Part shown: one piece after another, positions 11,391 to 22,919 of the stretch
How the letters are laid out: the number at the start of each line of letters is the position of its first letter
How positions within the stretch are numbered: the stretch's first letter is position 1
NCBI GenBank assembly: GCA_025716855.1
Contig: JAIXMQ010000034.1
Span: forward strand, 248,001 to 312,000
DNA: 64,000 bases
Source: Pilaira anomala
Taxonomy: Eukaryota > Mucoromycota > Mucoromycetes > Mucorales > Mucoraceae
Reading direction: 5' to 3'
The notes under the pieces: generated by a model
What the model saw: only the letters and a program-made list of their open reading frames with translations
Told to the model about the DNA's origin: nothing
The model's database searches: none
Made by a program: the position numbers and the translations under genes

Positions 11391-12547
11391 ATATATATAT
11401 ATATATATTATTGGAAATGAGGAAAAGTCCTCATCGTAAGGGTGCCGCCATTACCAGCCGTATCGGGCAACAACCTGGGTGTCCTTCCTCTATCATCATA
11501 TAAACTAATTATATCATAAGCAGCTGTATAATTACTCTGGGAGCAAAAGAGTAATACAAGTACTGTTTTTTTTTATCAAATGTTCAAACCAGGATCACTC
11601 CACTTTCAATTTTTCGCATATTGTAATCATTATTTATGCCTTTTGTTTATTTCTTTTTATATAAAAATTGTTCACATGTAAAGGCTATATAACAAACACT
11701 TTCATTTATACAATTAATTTATAAACTTCTGCCAAGAATTTCAGGCACGCTAAAGTAATCTTTTATTGTCCTGAAACTTACGTCACAAATGTAAATAACT
11801 TCTTGAACGAGATGGAGAGATTTTATATGTATATAATATATATATCGTTTGATCAGGTTCAATTCAAGATTTGTTATTCATAATTAAAAAGTTTAATTAA
11901 TTTTAAAAACAAACAAAAATTCGATGAATGGAAGGACGCATTGACCAGCTCATGTAATTTGTTTCTACAATAGAAACACAATTCAGTAACACTACGTCAG
12001 TTTATCGTAATATATGAGCCACACAGTTTTTGCATTTTTTTAAACTTTAAGCTTAATCCTTATTGTGGGTAATAAGTTAGGTCCGGGAAAAAAAAATTTT
12101 TTTTTTTGTTTCTGCTGGAAGAATAGATTAAACCATTCAAATATTTTAGTAGTAGTGGGCATATGTATATGGTCCATAATAAGGTAACGTGCTTTCAATT
12201 CATGACGATCCATGACGTCTAAAAAGTGAGTTTATTTTACCAAAAGATGTCAATGTGAACCTATTACACAGATGAATCCCTCCTAGTAGATGTGTGTCTA
12301 TTGAAAAGGGGGGAAGAGATATTTATTATCCGGACAACTAAACCCATTCCTTAGAGAAAAAAAAAACAAGTAATCATCTTGCTTTTAATTATATTCGACG
12401 TAATATCGGTTTTTTAATCGAAAAAGTTACACGGCTTTTACCGTCGTTTGTCGAGAAAAAAAGAAAAGATTTTTTTTTAGTATAAATAACTATCGATTTT
12501 TTTTTCTTTTTTTTTTTTTTCCTCTTTTAGATTAAATATTTTAGATC

Positions 12548-13714
12548 ATGGGACAAACACTTTCAGAACCCATTATTGAAAAGACAACCCATGAGGGAAA
12601 GAATAAAAACTTGATGTATGGACTTTCTTGCATGCAAGGATGGAGACTTAGTAAGTTTATTTTTGGGGGGGTTTTTTTGCCTTCATCTTTTTTTAACCTT
12701 TTTTTTTAAAAATAGCTATGGAAGATGCTCATTGTGCAGAATTAGATTTAGATGGTACAACTGCTAGTTTCTTTGGTGTTTATGATGGTCACGGAGGTAA
12801 TAATTAGAAAAAAGGAAAATAACAACAATTTTTGACATGTTGTAATAGGTTCTACAGTTGCTCAGTATACAGGACAAACACTTCATCATCGTGTAGTAGA
12901 GAACCCCCATTTTGGACAAAATGATTATACTTCTGCTTTAGTAGAATCTTTTATGCAATTAGATAGAGAATTGATTGAAGGTAAATATATATACCTTTCT
13001 TTTGAGTGAAAGTATAAATGACTAAAAAAAAAAAGAATATTTTCAGATCAAAACTTTTCGTATGACCCATCTGGATGTACAGCAGTGACTATACTTGTAA
13101 CACCTGATCAAAAGCATATTTATTGTGCCAATGCAGGCGATTCTAGATCCGTGATCAGTACAAGTGGTAAAAGCAAACCCTTATCGTATGATCATAAACC
13201 AGTGGACCCAAAAGAAAACCAACGTATTGTGAATGCAGGAGGATTTGTTGAATTTGGAAGAGTGAATGGTAATTTAGCTCTTTCGCGTGCTATTGGAGAT
13301 TTCGAATTTAAACAGAATCCAAGTTTACCTGCTGAATTACAAGCTGTGACATGTGACCCAGATGTGATTGAACATACAATTAGTCCAGAGGATGAGTTCT
13401 TTGTGTTGGCTTGTGATGGTATTTGGGATTGTATGACAAATCAACAAGTTGTGAATTATATTAGACAATCTTTAGCTGAAAGAGTGAGATTAGAAGAGAT
13501 TTGTGAACAAATTATGGATCATTGTCTTGCTCCTGATAGTGATGGTGGTGGGGTTGGTTGTGATAATATGTCAATCATGATTATTGCTATTTTAAATGGA
13601 AAATCTGAACAAGAATGGTATGATTGGATGGTCTCTCGTACTGCTCCTCCAAAGAAGGATGCCTTGGGTAATGATATTCCTGCTGTTGCTGCTGCTCAAA
13701 CCCAAAGTTTGTAA
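12548..13714 (+). CDS. PP2C-type Ser/Thr protein phosphatase (Ptc2/Ptc3-like)
   Basis: A metal-dependent phosphatase that in yeast (Ptc2/Ptc3) dampens stress MAP-kinase and DNA-damage checkpoint signalling. Four exons join in frame: 12548-12650, 12716-12796, 12849-12980, 13047-13714, 327 aa. All diagnostic PP2C motifs are present: GWRLTMEDAH (E37, D38), [10 protein letters not shown] (D58 with the metal-site glycine), [34 protein letters not shown] (D229) and GCDNMSIMI (D278), so it should bind its two metal ions and be active. The start MGQTLSEP has Gly2 and Ser6, a plausible N-myristoylation signal, as in other Ptc2/3-type enzymes. The C-terminal tail after residue 285 is short and ends in an Ala/Gln-rich stretch. 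It converges with the deaminase gene; the two stop codons are only about 80 bp apart. Confidence 0.93.
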
Positions 13715-13794
13715 TTAAAAAAAGAAGAACAATTGTACTACATACTACATACTCTTTTTATACTACTATTTTATTTCTTTTATTATTATTTTTT

Positions 13795-14540
<746 letters not shown>

Positions 14541-14920
14541 GATCTTTTTGAAAAAGAAAAAAAAGAAAAAGGGACGTGCCACAGTCACTTTTTGTATTTT
14601 TTATTTATTTTTTTTAATTATGACTTTAAAATTCAGAAACTGTTTAATTACCTTTTAGGCACTACGCTGTTAATCAAAATAAGGAATATACCATTCTTCT
14701 ATTTTATTTGTCATAAGAGGTTAAGCTTTTCATGCAAAAAGAAGCTGAAAATTTAAAAAAAGAACAAAAGCTTCCTGATTATCAAGTGATTCAAACATTC
14801 ACAGAATAAATAGTTATTTCTTTGTTCACTTCATACGATAATGATTGTTTTACATGTATAAACTTGATAAATAAGAAAGACTGATATTCCTCCCTTCTTC
14901 TTTAATAAGGAATCGTTTAA
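14541..14920. other. Upstream region of TAD2 and left flank of the transposon island
   Basis: It presumably contains the TAD2 promoter. A 25-codon plus-strand frame at 14732-14809 (starts MQKEAENLKKEQKLPDY) reads like the end of a small charged protein, but I could not connect it to upstream exons. Confidence 0.3.
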
Positions 14921-15600
14921 TACTGTGCTTCCACTCTCAATTTACCAGATGTTTGAAAATACCACCCACTTTTTTTGAATAATTTTGGACACTTGTGTGA
15001 GGGTTAAATTACCCAACCAACTTGCCCAGCATTTCCAGAATAAATTGCTCCATTTTTAAGAAAATAATTTGACCAAATATTAAAATGATTACAAAGGTTT
15101 TTTGTTCAGGAATTTAGGGAATACATCGATCAAGTGCTGTATAAAATTTTGTATGCGTTCGACAGGAACATCTATCCTTGCTGCCCTAAAACAACTCTTG
15201 ATGAGGCGAGTGTTTCTGCGTCTGTCAATTCATCTCTTCTGATTCGGTCCCATAATACCTCGGTGGGACTGAGTCCAAGCGAATAAAGAGGTATGTGTAA
15301 TGGCACATTGCTTCCCTCTAAGAACAACATCAGGACAATGGATTGTGGTACTATCCACAGATGTAGCTATCTCCTATCAAGAGACAAAAGATCCGAGTCT
15401 ATCCATATCACAGTTGCGCTTTTGACATCCAGTTTACTGTCATGGAGATGATAGGTTAACATCAAGAGAACATCAACATTAGGGACAGATATGCTTCGCT
15501 GCCATGAATAGAATAGATGAATCAGCGTGTTAACATCGTCCTCTTTTCGAACGATGATGACGCCTAATAGCTGTATCAGTATTTTGCCTAAAGTTAGCAT
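14921..15600 (-). pseudogene. Tc1/mariner-like transposase 3' fragment (left copy)
   Basis: The minus strand encodes broken C-terminal transposase sequence: a 77-codon frame (VIWIDSDLLSLDRR at its end), then after a stop PLYSLGLSPTEVLWDRIRR, which matches the third-acid motif of the DDE domain (YSPDLNPiE-W), then DELTDAETLASSR before further stops. It ends at a terminal inverted repeat at 14921. Relative to the right copy it lacks 12 bp after the LW of the motif and about 36 bp nearer the terminus. The 5' half and the other terminal repeat are missing, so it cannot encode an active transposase. Confidence 0.75.
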
Positions 15601-15889
15601 CTCTATAACTTTTTTTACCTTTCAAACATAAATGTCTTGGTTTTATATTATCTTGAATATTAATAGTTTATTTTGACAAGCAAGAAAAACTTGAATTCTG
15701 TAAAGACGATCCCAAAGAGGGCAATATAAAATAAACAGAAAACAGAGGTTGGTAGTGGGATATTAAAATAGTAAACCATATATAATGGGAAAAATAAAAA
15801 AGGTTGGTGTTTAAAATAGAAAAAGATATATAATAAAAGAAGAAATAAAAAGTAAAGTAGTAAGGTCTGATTTCAAGAAAGAGCAGTGC

Positions 15890-15896
15890 CTATTAA

Positions 15897-15929
<33 letters not shown>

Positions 15930-16498
15930 ATTTATAGTGAGTTTTGATTTTTGTTTGTTGTTGTGATTTTGTTGTTGTGATTTTGTTGTTGTGATATTGG
16001 ACAAAGGAATCAAGTTGATCCTTTGTAATCCAAGACTGTTCCTCAAAAAAAGCGAGCAACTGCTTTTGCAATGTGATCCCTAATAAAAGGAAGAGCACGG
16101 ACGAGACGATTGTTATGTTTTTCAATTGCAAGTGATGATTTTTCTGTTGAAGAAAGATTCTTGAATTGTGGGTCGGAAATGGTGGTAGGGTGGGTTGGTG
16201 TGTAGTCTGGTAAGTTACTTACACCGTGAATTTTAAGAATCATAATAAGTTCCTCTCGGTAATCATTATGCACTAATAGTGCAACAACTGTACGGCTAGG
16301 ATAATGAATATCCAAGATCCGATTGTTATTAACACCTAGTGAATTGAGGTTGCTGCGTTGTGTTTTACGGCTTATGCGTGATTTTGAAGGATAGTAGAGA
16401 TAGGTGAATCCTTGACGAGTAGTTGTAGGAGTTGAAAATGCTGAAAGTGCTTTGTTGATTTGAGTTGTAAACAACATGGATAAAGAGGTATTCTTCAA
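15890..16498 (-). pseudogene. Non-LTR retroelement-like ORF fragment, frameshifted
   Basis: A 151-codon frame from 16498 contains GFTYLYYPSKSRIS, NNRILDIHYPSRTVVALLVH and RALPFIRDHIAKAVARFF. At an A7 run (16045-16051 on the plus strand) it shifts and continues as FEEQSWITKDQLDSFVQ into a Gln/Thr/Lys-rich tail and a 28-nt homopolymer. From memory, the RILDIHYPSR...VALLVHNDY block resembles the region upstream of endonuclease/reverse transcriptase in Mucorales LINE-like elements; that family match is my inference. The frameshift and missing downstream domains mark it as a dead fragment. An alternative start at 16477 overlaps the ATG of the plus-strand gene. Confidence 0.5.
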
Positions 16499-18115
16499 TT
16501 TACTAACGTGTCTCAGCTATTACTTACTCATTAATCCTTTTTATATATGCTTTGTTTAGAACCAAGACGTGTATTTGAAAAGTCTTGAAAATAAGGCCGT
16601 TCAAGTTGAGACGTTTAACAACCTAACCGCAGCTAATTTTCTACAGCAAGAAAACAGAAAAAAATTAGCAAGTTTAAGTTGTTCCCAATGCCCCCCCCCG
16701 ACAACTGAAGAAGAGTCTCTGAAAGAACTTCAAAAGAAACTTGAAGAAATAGACAAGGCAACGCGTCATGAATATTATTTTTCAATGCAAATTAAATTTA
16801 GACATCTTCATAGTATGTTAATGAAGACAGCTTGAAAATAAAAAACAATCAATTATCGGTTGGAACGATAATAAAGAGAGAAGCAATGCGAAAACAGATC
16901 AATTACAAGGAGTTGTCGCCCTCAGATATAGCGCTTGTCGAGTAAGTTCAAACAATGCACTTCAACCCTAAATGTAATACTTATATTTTTTTTTTTGACA
17001 AAGTTGTGGCTATAACTGTATATTGGATTTAACAAGAGGTAGCTTGACAAATCAGCGCCTGTTATTTTCTAAGGAAGAATGGAGTCACCTGAAAACCATG
17101 TTTAAAAAACCGGCAATCAATGAGAATCTAAATTCAATCCAGACCATCATTAGGAAAAATCGGCCAAGTTTTCAAGGTGTGTGCTTCAAATATAATAATC
17201 TAGTTGTATTTACTGTATAATAACCATTATTATAGAATCATCGAGACATTGAAGAGTGCTATTGGAACGCCAAACATTATCAACGAAAAGCATCTGCCAA
17301 AAATGAAAAAATGGGGTATGAGCTTGTTGGTATAGTGTAAGCTTATATTATTTTAAAAGCCCTTTCTTGAATGACTGATAAAATACCTATTAGCCTTGAT
17401 AAAATGATGAAACATGGGGCTATATTCTCATTGACACACCCAAAACCATCCGAAGCTGACATCATGATGAAGATATGGGCAGACATCCTTGAGGTGCTAT
17501 TTTAAAATACAGGCATATACATTCGCTGGCAAGTTTTATGCAGGTTTTATATCTATGAATAAAATTAACATAATACACATATAAGGGCGAAAAAGGTTTG
17601 ACTACGGGTGAGACTGATCGTATCATGTTTAAATTGGATGCGAAGCTCGTATTAATATATAACAATAATGAGTACCCAGTTTCCTGTATGGAGTTTGCGC
17701 CGTATTCCGGCCCCAAGAAAATAAAAACAAATCGTAGCAAACTATTAGTTGAAGCAAAGACTCTATACAATCTAACAATGGGTTTGAACAAGAACAAAGA
17801 AAACGAATCTTTAAAGATAGTAAATGTGCAGATCATGGGTAAAATTTAACTTTATTCTCTTTCATTTTATTACTTAACTAAATATATAACATGATCATTC
17901 TTTTAGGTCTCGAAGGACATATTTTATCAGTAAAATTAGTTGATAATTATCTATACGTAGCCGAGTCCATCCAGTCATTTACACTGCCTTCAACTGTCTC
18001 CGAGCTGAAGAACAATAGCAAAGCAACCATTAACTACTTTTGGGATTTTAAGCAACATGTGTTGGACACAGCATATGTTGTAAAGCAGACCTTAATCGAT
18101 GAAGAAAAAAAATAA
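16476..18115 (+). CDS. Unknown 383-aa protein in the transposon island, eight-exon model
   Basis: Exons that keep one frame: 16476-16487, 16560-16812, 16881-16941, 17004-17176, 17246-17336, 17394-17493, 17586-17838, 17907-18115. The first part is coiled-coil-like (EEESLKELQKKLEEIDKATR), followed by HEYYFSMQIKFRHLH, ELSPSDIALVDCGYNCILD, YELVGIVLDKMMKHGAIF, HPKPSEADIMMKIWADILE, NNNEYPVSCMEFAPYSGPKK, KTNRSKLLVEAKTLYN and VQIMGLEGHILSVKLVDNYL. It looks to me like a multi-copy Mucorales family of unknown function seen near transposable elements, but I cannot name a domain. The junction 16812/16881 is the weakest: other acceptors a few bases away also fit, and if no intron is removed there the frame stops at 16833. 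From 16884 onward every junction fits cleanly, which argues for recent selection. Confidence 0.6.
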
Positions 18116-18411
18116 AAAAAAGCATGAAGCGAAAATTGGAAGAAGATGACAACAATGAAGGGGCAACACCTCCCCTCCCAAAAATATAAAACTTGCTCCA
18201 GTTTGGAGATTTAAATCAAAAAGTGAACAATAACTCATATTTTCTATCACTCAAAAAATAATAAACTTAATCATGGTGTACGGATCAAGTTGAAACACAC
18301 AACCTTTACATCTCATTTACCTATTCTCTCCATGAATTTTCTTTTCAGTTTTGGTTTTCTCGTGAACTAATCAAGATAGGACAATATCAATTGGATTATT
18401 TAGTAGCATAA

Positions 18412-19384
18412 AGAGAGTTGTGGGGACTTTTTTTATTCACGAAATCGGAGTAGTAAAACTGACGTTACATTTCGAAACTTCGAAATTACCAAAATGGAAA
18501 TGGTCAAAAGTTGCAGTACGATACTCATACCTAATATCTCTTTTCTCTTTTCATACCATCAAATACTACCTCCTCTTAATAAAAATGTCTACCCATAACC
18601 TTTTAACTATTGCCGAGATCTTGACAGAGAGATTAATTAACCTCATTGAAAAAGAATCAGAAAATGAAGACGATTATTCACTCGATTAGGTCGCAATCAC
18701 AGAACCTATGCCTTGCACAATCATTGCCAGAGGTTAGACTTTGTCTCCTTGGACGACGATTTGTGTAAGTACTTGTTTCGTTTTACGTAGGCAGAGATAA
18801 AGAGAATAGCCTGAAAAAATCTCTTTTAGAAGCAACTCGTCTCAAAGTTTTACAATGAATCGAGACTATGCTTTAGCTATTATGCTTAGACGTTTAGCAT
18901 ATCCATCAAGACTGACTGATTTAGAATTGATTTTTAACATAGCATATGCAACAATTGGGAGGATTTTTAACTAGATGATAGAGCTATTGCATAGCAGATT
19001 TGAACAAGGACTTAGGCTCAATAGAACTTTGTTGGTGTTGTTGCTGTTGTTGACAGATAAGAAGTCTGCGTTGAGGAAGTCGTAAGTATTGTTAGACCTT
19101 TGAAATATTGTTATTATGTATACAGAAGAAGAAATAAATAAACCATAATGCTTTTTTAAAGCTCTTAAAACCATGACAATGACATGATGTACATAGCACT
19201 AAAATCGAAAAATATGACAAATAGTTGTATGTGATTGGATAAAATATTTCGTGAATAACGAGCTTTTATTCACAGAATTTTCGAGGATAACTCGACGTTA
19301 TTCACGAAATGTTGTGTAACGTGTGACCACGATTTCCTTTTTTTATAAATTTCGTGAGTAAATAACCAGCTCCCACAACTCTCT
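18412..19384 (+). mobile_element. PIF/Harbinger-like relic (non-autonomous) with terminal and subterminal inverted repeats
   Basis: The ends match in inverted orientation: AGAGAGTTGTGGGGAC at 18412 and its near reverse complement ending at 19384. Inside both ends lies the motif TTATTCACGAAAT (18430-18442; inverted near 19248; direct near 19301; inverted variant near 19349). The plus strand carries broken transposase-like sequence: MSTHNLLTIAEILTERL at 18585, then near 18850-18975 MNRDYALAIMLRRLAYP and SRLTDLELIFNIAYATIGRI, then IELLHSRFEQGLRLNRTLL. This pattern (ALxxxLxRLxYPxRxxDLxxIFgxSxxTISRI) is what I recall for fungal PIF/Harbinger-type transposases. Most of the DDE domain is absent, so it is a deletion derivative. 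No clean 3-bp target duplication is visible. Confidence 0.55.
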
Positions 19385-20726
19385 ATGGGAATACATGATA
19401 ATTTACAAGTGAATATTTCAGTTTAAATGTATCATACCTAGCCAAAAAAAGGACGTACCCTTTGCAACGTCCGATAGGACACAAGTGCTTTTGCTTTTTT
19501 AATTCTAGTAGGATTACCTCGTTGAAAAAAAAGCCCTAGCTACATAAATTTCCTTCGTATAACAGAGTTCGTCAAATTCGCAGTTAGGTATCAATAACAT
19601 ACGAGGTATACCTTTTACTCCATAATGACTAACTCTACCATGGGGGAGAGTTGAGCGCCTCGTAATATGAAACATAAGCTTTATAGAAGAAAGAGTAGAC
19701 TTCTCTCTAGCTCAAATCTTTAGTTTCAGGAATAAGATCGCCTTTAAAATAATAACTATCACCAACTAGCATTCTCATTACATAGGGATTTAATAACTTT
19801 TTACTTAAATGTTTTTTACGAACGTTTTGGGAATCAATCAAAGGCCCCACTTTCCACTCACGATATGGAATGGTAACAAGGTTTATGGGTACTCTATATT
19901 CTGATTATCAGGGCATCGAATCATCATTCACATGTAGCAGAAACCATCAGACTTATACATTAGATACTTTTGAAAAGAATTATTTGCCACTTCTCGAAGG
20001 CATTGATAGTTGATACATAGATTGATGTCTTTTAATCTCCATGAGAAAAACACTATTCAAGTAAAATGTTAATTTCTTACGTAAAATATGAAAGTATCTG
20101 TATTTTTTAAGAAAACTTCGACAACCTTTATTTAGAGCATCTGAAAAACAGAATTACGTTTATGATATGTAGTCATAATATGATGTGCCCTATCACGCTA
20201 TTGACACTAGAAACTCTTAGTTAAAGTATATAGCAATCATACTAACAAAAAAAAAAAAAAAATGCTGTGATGTAAAATAAAGACGATTATTAATTATATT
20301 ACCACATTAAAAAAAAAGACGTATTTGTGATACTTATATTCCCACTTTATTCCTTAGAGAAAAGAGAAGATATTTTAGTCTTGGTAAAGTCTTCGAATTC
20401 TTGCAAAAAAAAAAATATAAAAAGGTTTCTCGCACGAAAGATATCATTTATATTGTCTGTGAAAAAGTTACAGCCTTTGACACAGTAACTATTATGTACA
20501 CATGGAAAGAATACTCTAACACCTGGAATAATATAATCATCTTCCGAAGTAACTTCGGACGATTGAATACGACATTCCCTCGCTGCTTCACTAAAAAACA
20601 GATGCTATAGTTATTATATTAAAGCACGTTATTTAATTATATCGGGAAAGAGGGATAAAATAAAATAGAAAGTATAAAACAAATGGGAAAAAACTATTAT
20701 GTAAAGAGAAAAGAAGAAGAAAACTT
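19385..20726. other. Island interior: eroded DNA between relics
   Basis: Apart from the coding trace at 19.7-19.9 kb I see no gene. A perfect 7-bp-arm palindrome TCCGAAG-TAA-CTTCGGA lies at 20543-20559, and there are A homopolymers. A 69-codon frame at 20401-20610 has no recognisable content. Confidence 0.35.
19710..19935 (-). pseudogene. Coding trace of unknown origin
   Basis: On the minus strand, one frame reads EYRVPINLVTIPYREWKVGP, LIDSQNVRKKHLSKKLLNP and YVMRMLVGDSYYFKGDLIPE before a stop near 19710. Coding-like sequence then continues past it (REVYSFFYKAYVSYYEALNS). The composition is protein-like with no homopolymer bias, but stops flank it on both sides. I do not recognise the family. 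Confidence 0.35.
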
Positions 20727-20739
20727 CTAATAGATTTCA

Positions 20740-21315
20740 CTCCTCGCGCAGACTGTTTGAGTAGACTGGTGCAGTGATACAAAATTGGGATGTAGAGGAT
20801 TTATATGATGTGAGAACAGCTTCTTGTGATTAGGAAGAAGACTGTTCCGAGCACATGCACAGCCAGTGATATCGTCATAAGGTTTCAAATATGATTCCGA
20901 AATAAAGTAAGGTGCCTTCTTCAATGGGCTCACTGGTGCTGTTGTGTATGGTGGATAAGGCGGTCCAAACGGGATCAGGATCAGGATAGTCATTGCAGAG
21001 CTTCAATTCTTCGAAGACAGTTTGCCAAAAAGACCATTTTCTAGAACAAGAGACAAATATATGCTGGTTCGATTCGGGCGAGATTTGACATACTGTATGC
21101 TGCATAATGAGAAAGGCAGGCATTGAATAGAAATTTGCCAGATATAGTGATAAACTTACCATCCTTTCGTTTCTTTTTTTGAATTTGTTGTTGTAGATAT
21201 CATCGAAACACTCCCGTAGTAATTCGCGTAGGCGGCCTCGAGAGAGATGAAGTAGCCAGTGTGAACCAATCTCGGTAGGGTAATAATTACGAATTTTCGG
21301 TGGCAACCATAGCAT
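20740..21315 (-). pseudogene. LINE reverse-transcriptase C-terminal (zf-RVT-like) fragment
   Basis: A 146-codon frame from 21315 contains IGSHWLLHLSRGRLRELLRE and then HTVCQISPESNQHIFVSCSR followed by KWSFWQTVFEE. The spacing C-x5-8-E-S-x3-H-(I/L)-F-x3-C-x6-W is the pattern of the zinc-binding region at the C-terminus of many LINE polyproteins (zf-RVT). The frame ends at a TGA after GIIFETL, where the continuation RYHWLCMCSEQSSS in the same frame suggests a former Trp codon. The 5' parts (endonuclease, RT palm) are absent. It abuts the satellite array, so the array may have grown from sequence next to the element's 5' break point. Confidence 0.5.
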
Positions 21316-21344
21316 TTGAATTGCCTATGAATAATTCAAGATAC

Positions 21345-22790
21345 ATCTTATCTAATCCAGAAATCATCAGCGAAGAAGACCGCGCACTATGGTGGCAATC
21401 TCGAGCTTCAAGAACAAGTAGAGATTCTTATCCCGCTTGTAACGGCTCCATTACAAGTAGATAAAGATGATACTGATTAGCCAAGTTGAGTGAAAACTAT
21501 GCTATCTTTTTAATGTCATTACTACCCGCAAATTCCCCGCTATGGCAGTTCACAAAGCAAAGGTGTGGTTTCTCTACTAAACCAGAAATCCGGCCGGACT
21601 AAAGCATGACAAAGATAAGCATATTTTCTATAGAATAATTAACATCTTGTTATATAGAATAATTAATACCTTGTTCTATACATATTTACAATATTTGCAT
21701 ATATATATGAAACTTACGTAACAGAGTATCCATTGTGTATATCATCTAATCAGACATCATCAGCGAAGAAGACCGCGCACTATGGTGGCAATCTCGAGCT
21801 TCAAGAACAAGTAGAGATTCTTATCCCGCTTGTAACGGCTCCATTACAAGTAGATAAAGATGATACTGATTAGCCCAAGTTGAGTGAAAACTATGCTATC
21901 TTTTTAATGTCATTACTACCCGCAAATTCCCCGCTATGGCAGTTCACAAAGCAAAGGTGTGGTTTCTCTACTAAACCAGAAATCCGGCCGGACTAAAGCA
22001 TGACAAAGATAAGCATATTTTCTATAGAATAATTAACATCTTGTTATATAGAATAATTAATACCTTGTTCTATACATATTTATAATATTTGAATATATAT
22101 ATGAAACTTACGTAACAGAATATCCATTGTGTATATCATCTAATCAGACATCATCAGCGAAGAAGACCGCGCACTATGGTGGCAATCTCGAGCTTCAAGA
22201 ACAAGTAGAGATTCTTATCCCGCTTGTAACGGCTCCATTACAAGTAGATAAAGATGATACTGATTAGCCCAAGTTGAGTGAAAACTATGCTATCTTTTTA
22301 ATGTCATTACTACCCGCAAATTCCCCGCTATGGCAGTTCACAAAGCAAAGGTGTGGTTTCTCTACTAAACCAGAAATCCGGCCGGACTAAAGCATGACAA
22401 AGATAAGCATATTTTCTATAGAATAATTAACATCTTGTTATATAGAATAATTAATACCTTGTTCTATACATATTTATAATATTTGAATATATATATGAAA
22501 CTTACGTAACAGAATATCCATTGTGTATATCATCTAATCAGACATCATCAGCGAAGAAGACCGCGCACTATGGTGGCAATCTCGAGCTTCAAGAACAAGT
22601 AGAGATTCTTATCCCGCTTGTAACGGCTCCATTACAAGTAGATAAAGATGATACTGATTAGCCCAAGTTGAGTGAAAACTATGCTATCTTTTTAATGCCA
22701 TTACTACCCGCAAATTCCCCGCTATGGCGGTTCACAAAGCAGAGGTGTGGTTTCTCTACTAAACCAAAAATCGAGCCAGATTAAAGCAAT
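21345..22790. repeat. 394-bp tandem satellite, about 3.7 copies
   Basis: The marker CGAAGAAGACCGCGC starts at 21371, 21764, 22158 and 22552, giving unit lengths of 393, 394 and 394 bp. Copies are nearly identical; the first lacks one C in GATTAGCCC, and the last drifts away after about 22785. Each unit contains a hairpin CTTGTAA-CGGCTCCA-TTACAAG and an internal duplication of TATAGAATAATTAA with TCTTGTT/CCTTGTT. The first copy fuses to a 45-codon frame at 21327-21464 (MNNSRYILSNPEIISEEDRA...) whose body is repeated in the other copies without that start. No gene spans the array. The near identity indicates recent amplification or homogenisation. Confidence 0.93.
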
Positions 22791-22919
22791 GGAATCTCTT
22801 TAAGAAATAGAATAAAGGTGCAGTTATAAAAAAAAAAGCAGTTTTTTGTTTTTAAAAATATTAAAGCTACGTCAGATAAAAGGGATATTATAATTGGTTG
22901 AAAATATGTATAAAATAAT

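Larger units (their letters stand above)
9497..12547. other. Intergenic, mostly non-coding, with a microsatellite and a faint coding relic
   Basis: About 3 kb without an intact gene. It includes a (TAG)20 microsatellite, a faint decayed coding stretch (10.6-11.4 kb), a small perfect hairpin GAGGA-AAAG-TCCTC near 11417-11430, and the presumed promoter of the PP2C gene next to 12547 (T-rich tract after a TATAAATA-like motif near 12481). Confidence 0.5.

Noticed and set aside
11417..11430. Perfect hairpin GAGGA-AAAG-TCCTC considered as part of a ribozyme or structured RNA
   Set aside because: No conserved catalytic core (for example the CUGAUGA...GAAA of hammerheads) is present; a 5-bp stem is expected by chance.
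14732..14809. 25-codon frame starting MQKEAENLKKEQKL near TAD2
   Set aside because: Could be the end of a small gene, but no upstream exon or start region could be joined and no family is recognised.
21060..21085. GGTTCGATTCGGGC resembling a tRNA T-arm
   Set aside because: It lies inside the LINE-like coding relic, and no acceptor stem, D-arm or anticodon arm can be placed around it.
21345..22790. Regular repeats suggesting a CRISPR-like array
   Set aside because: Units are 394 bp and nearly identical throughout, with no alternating unique spacers; this is a tandem satellite in a eukaryotic genome.
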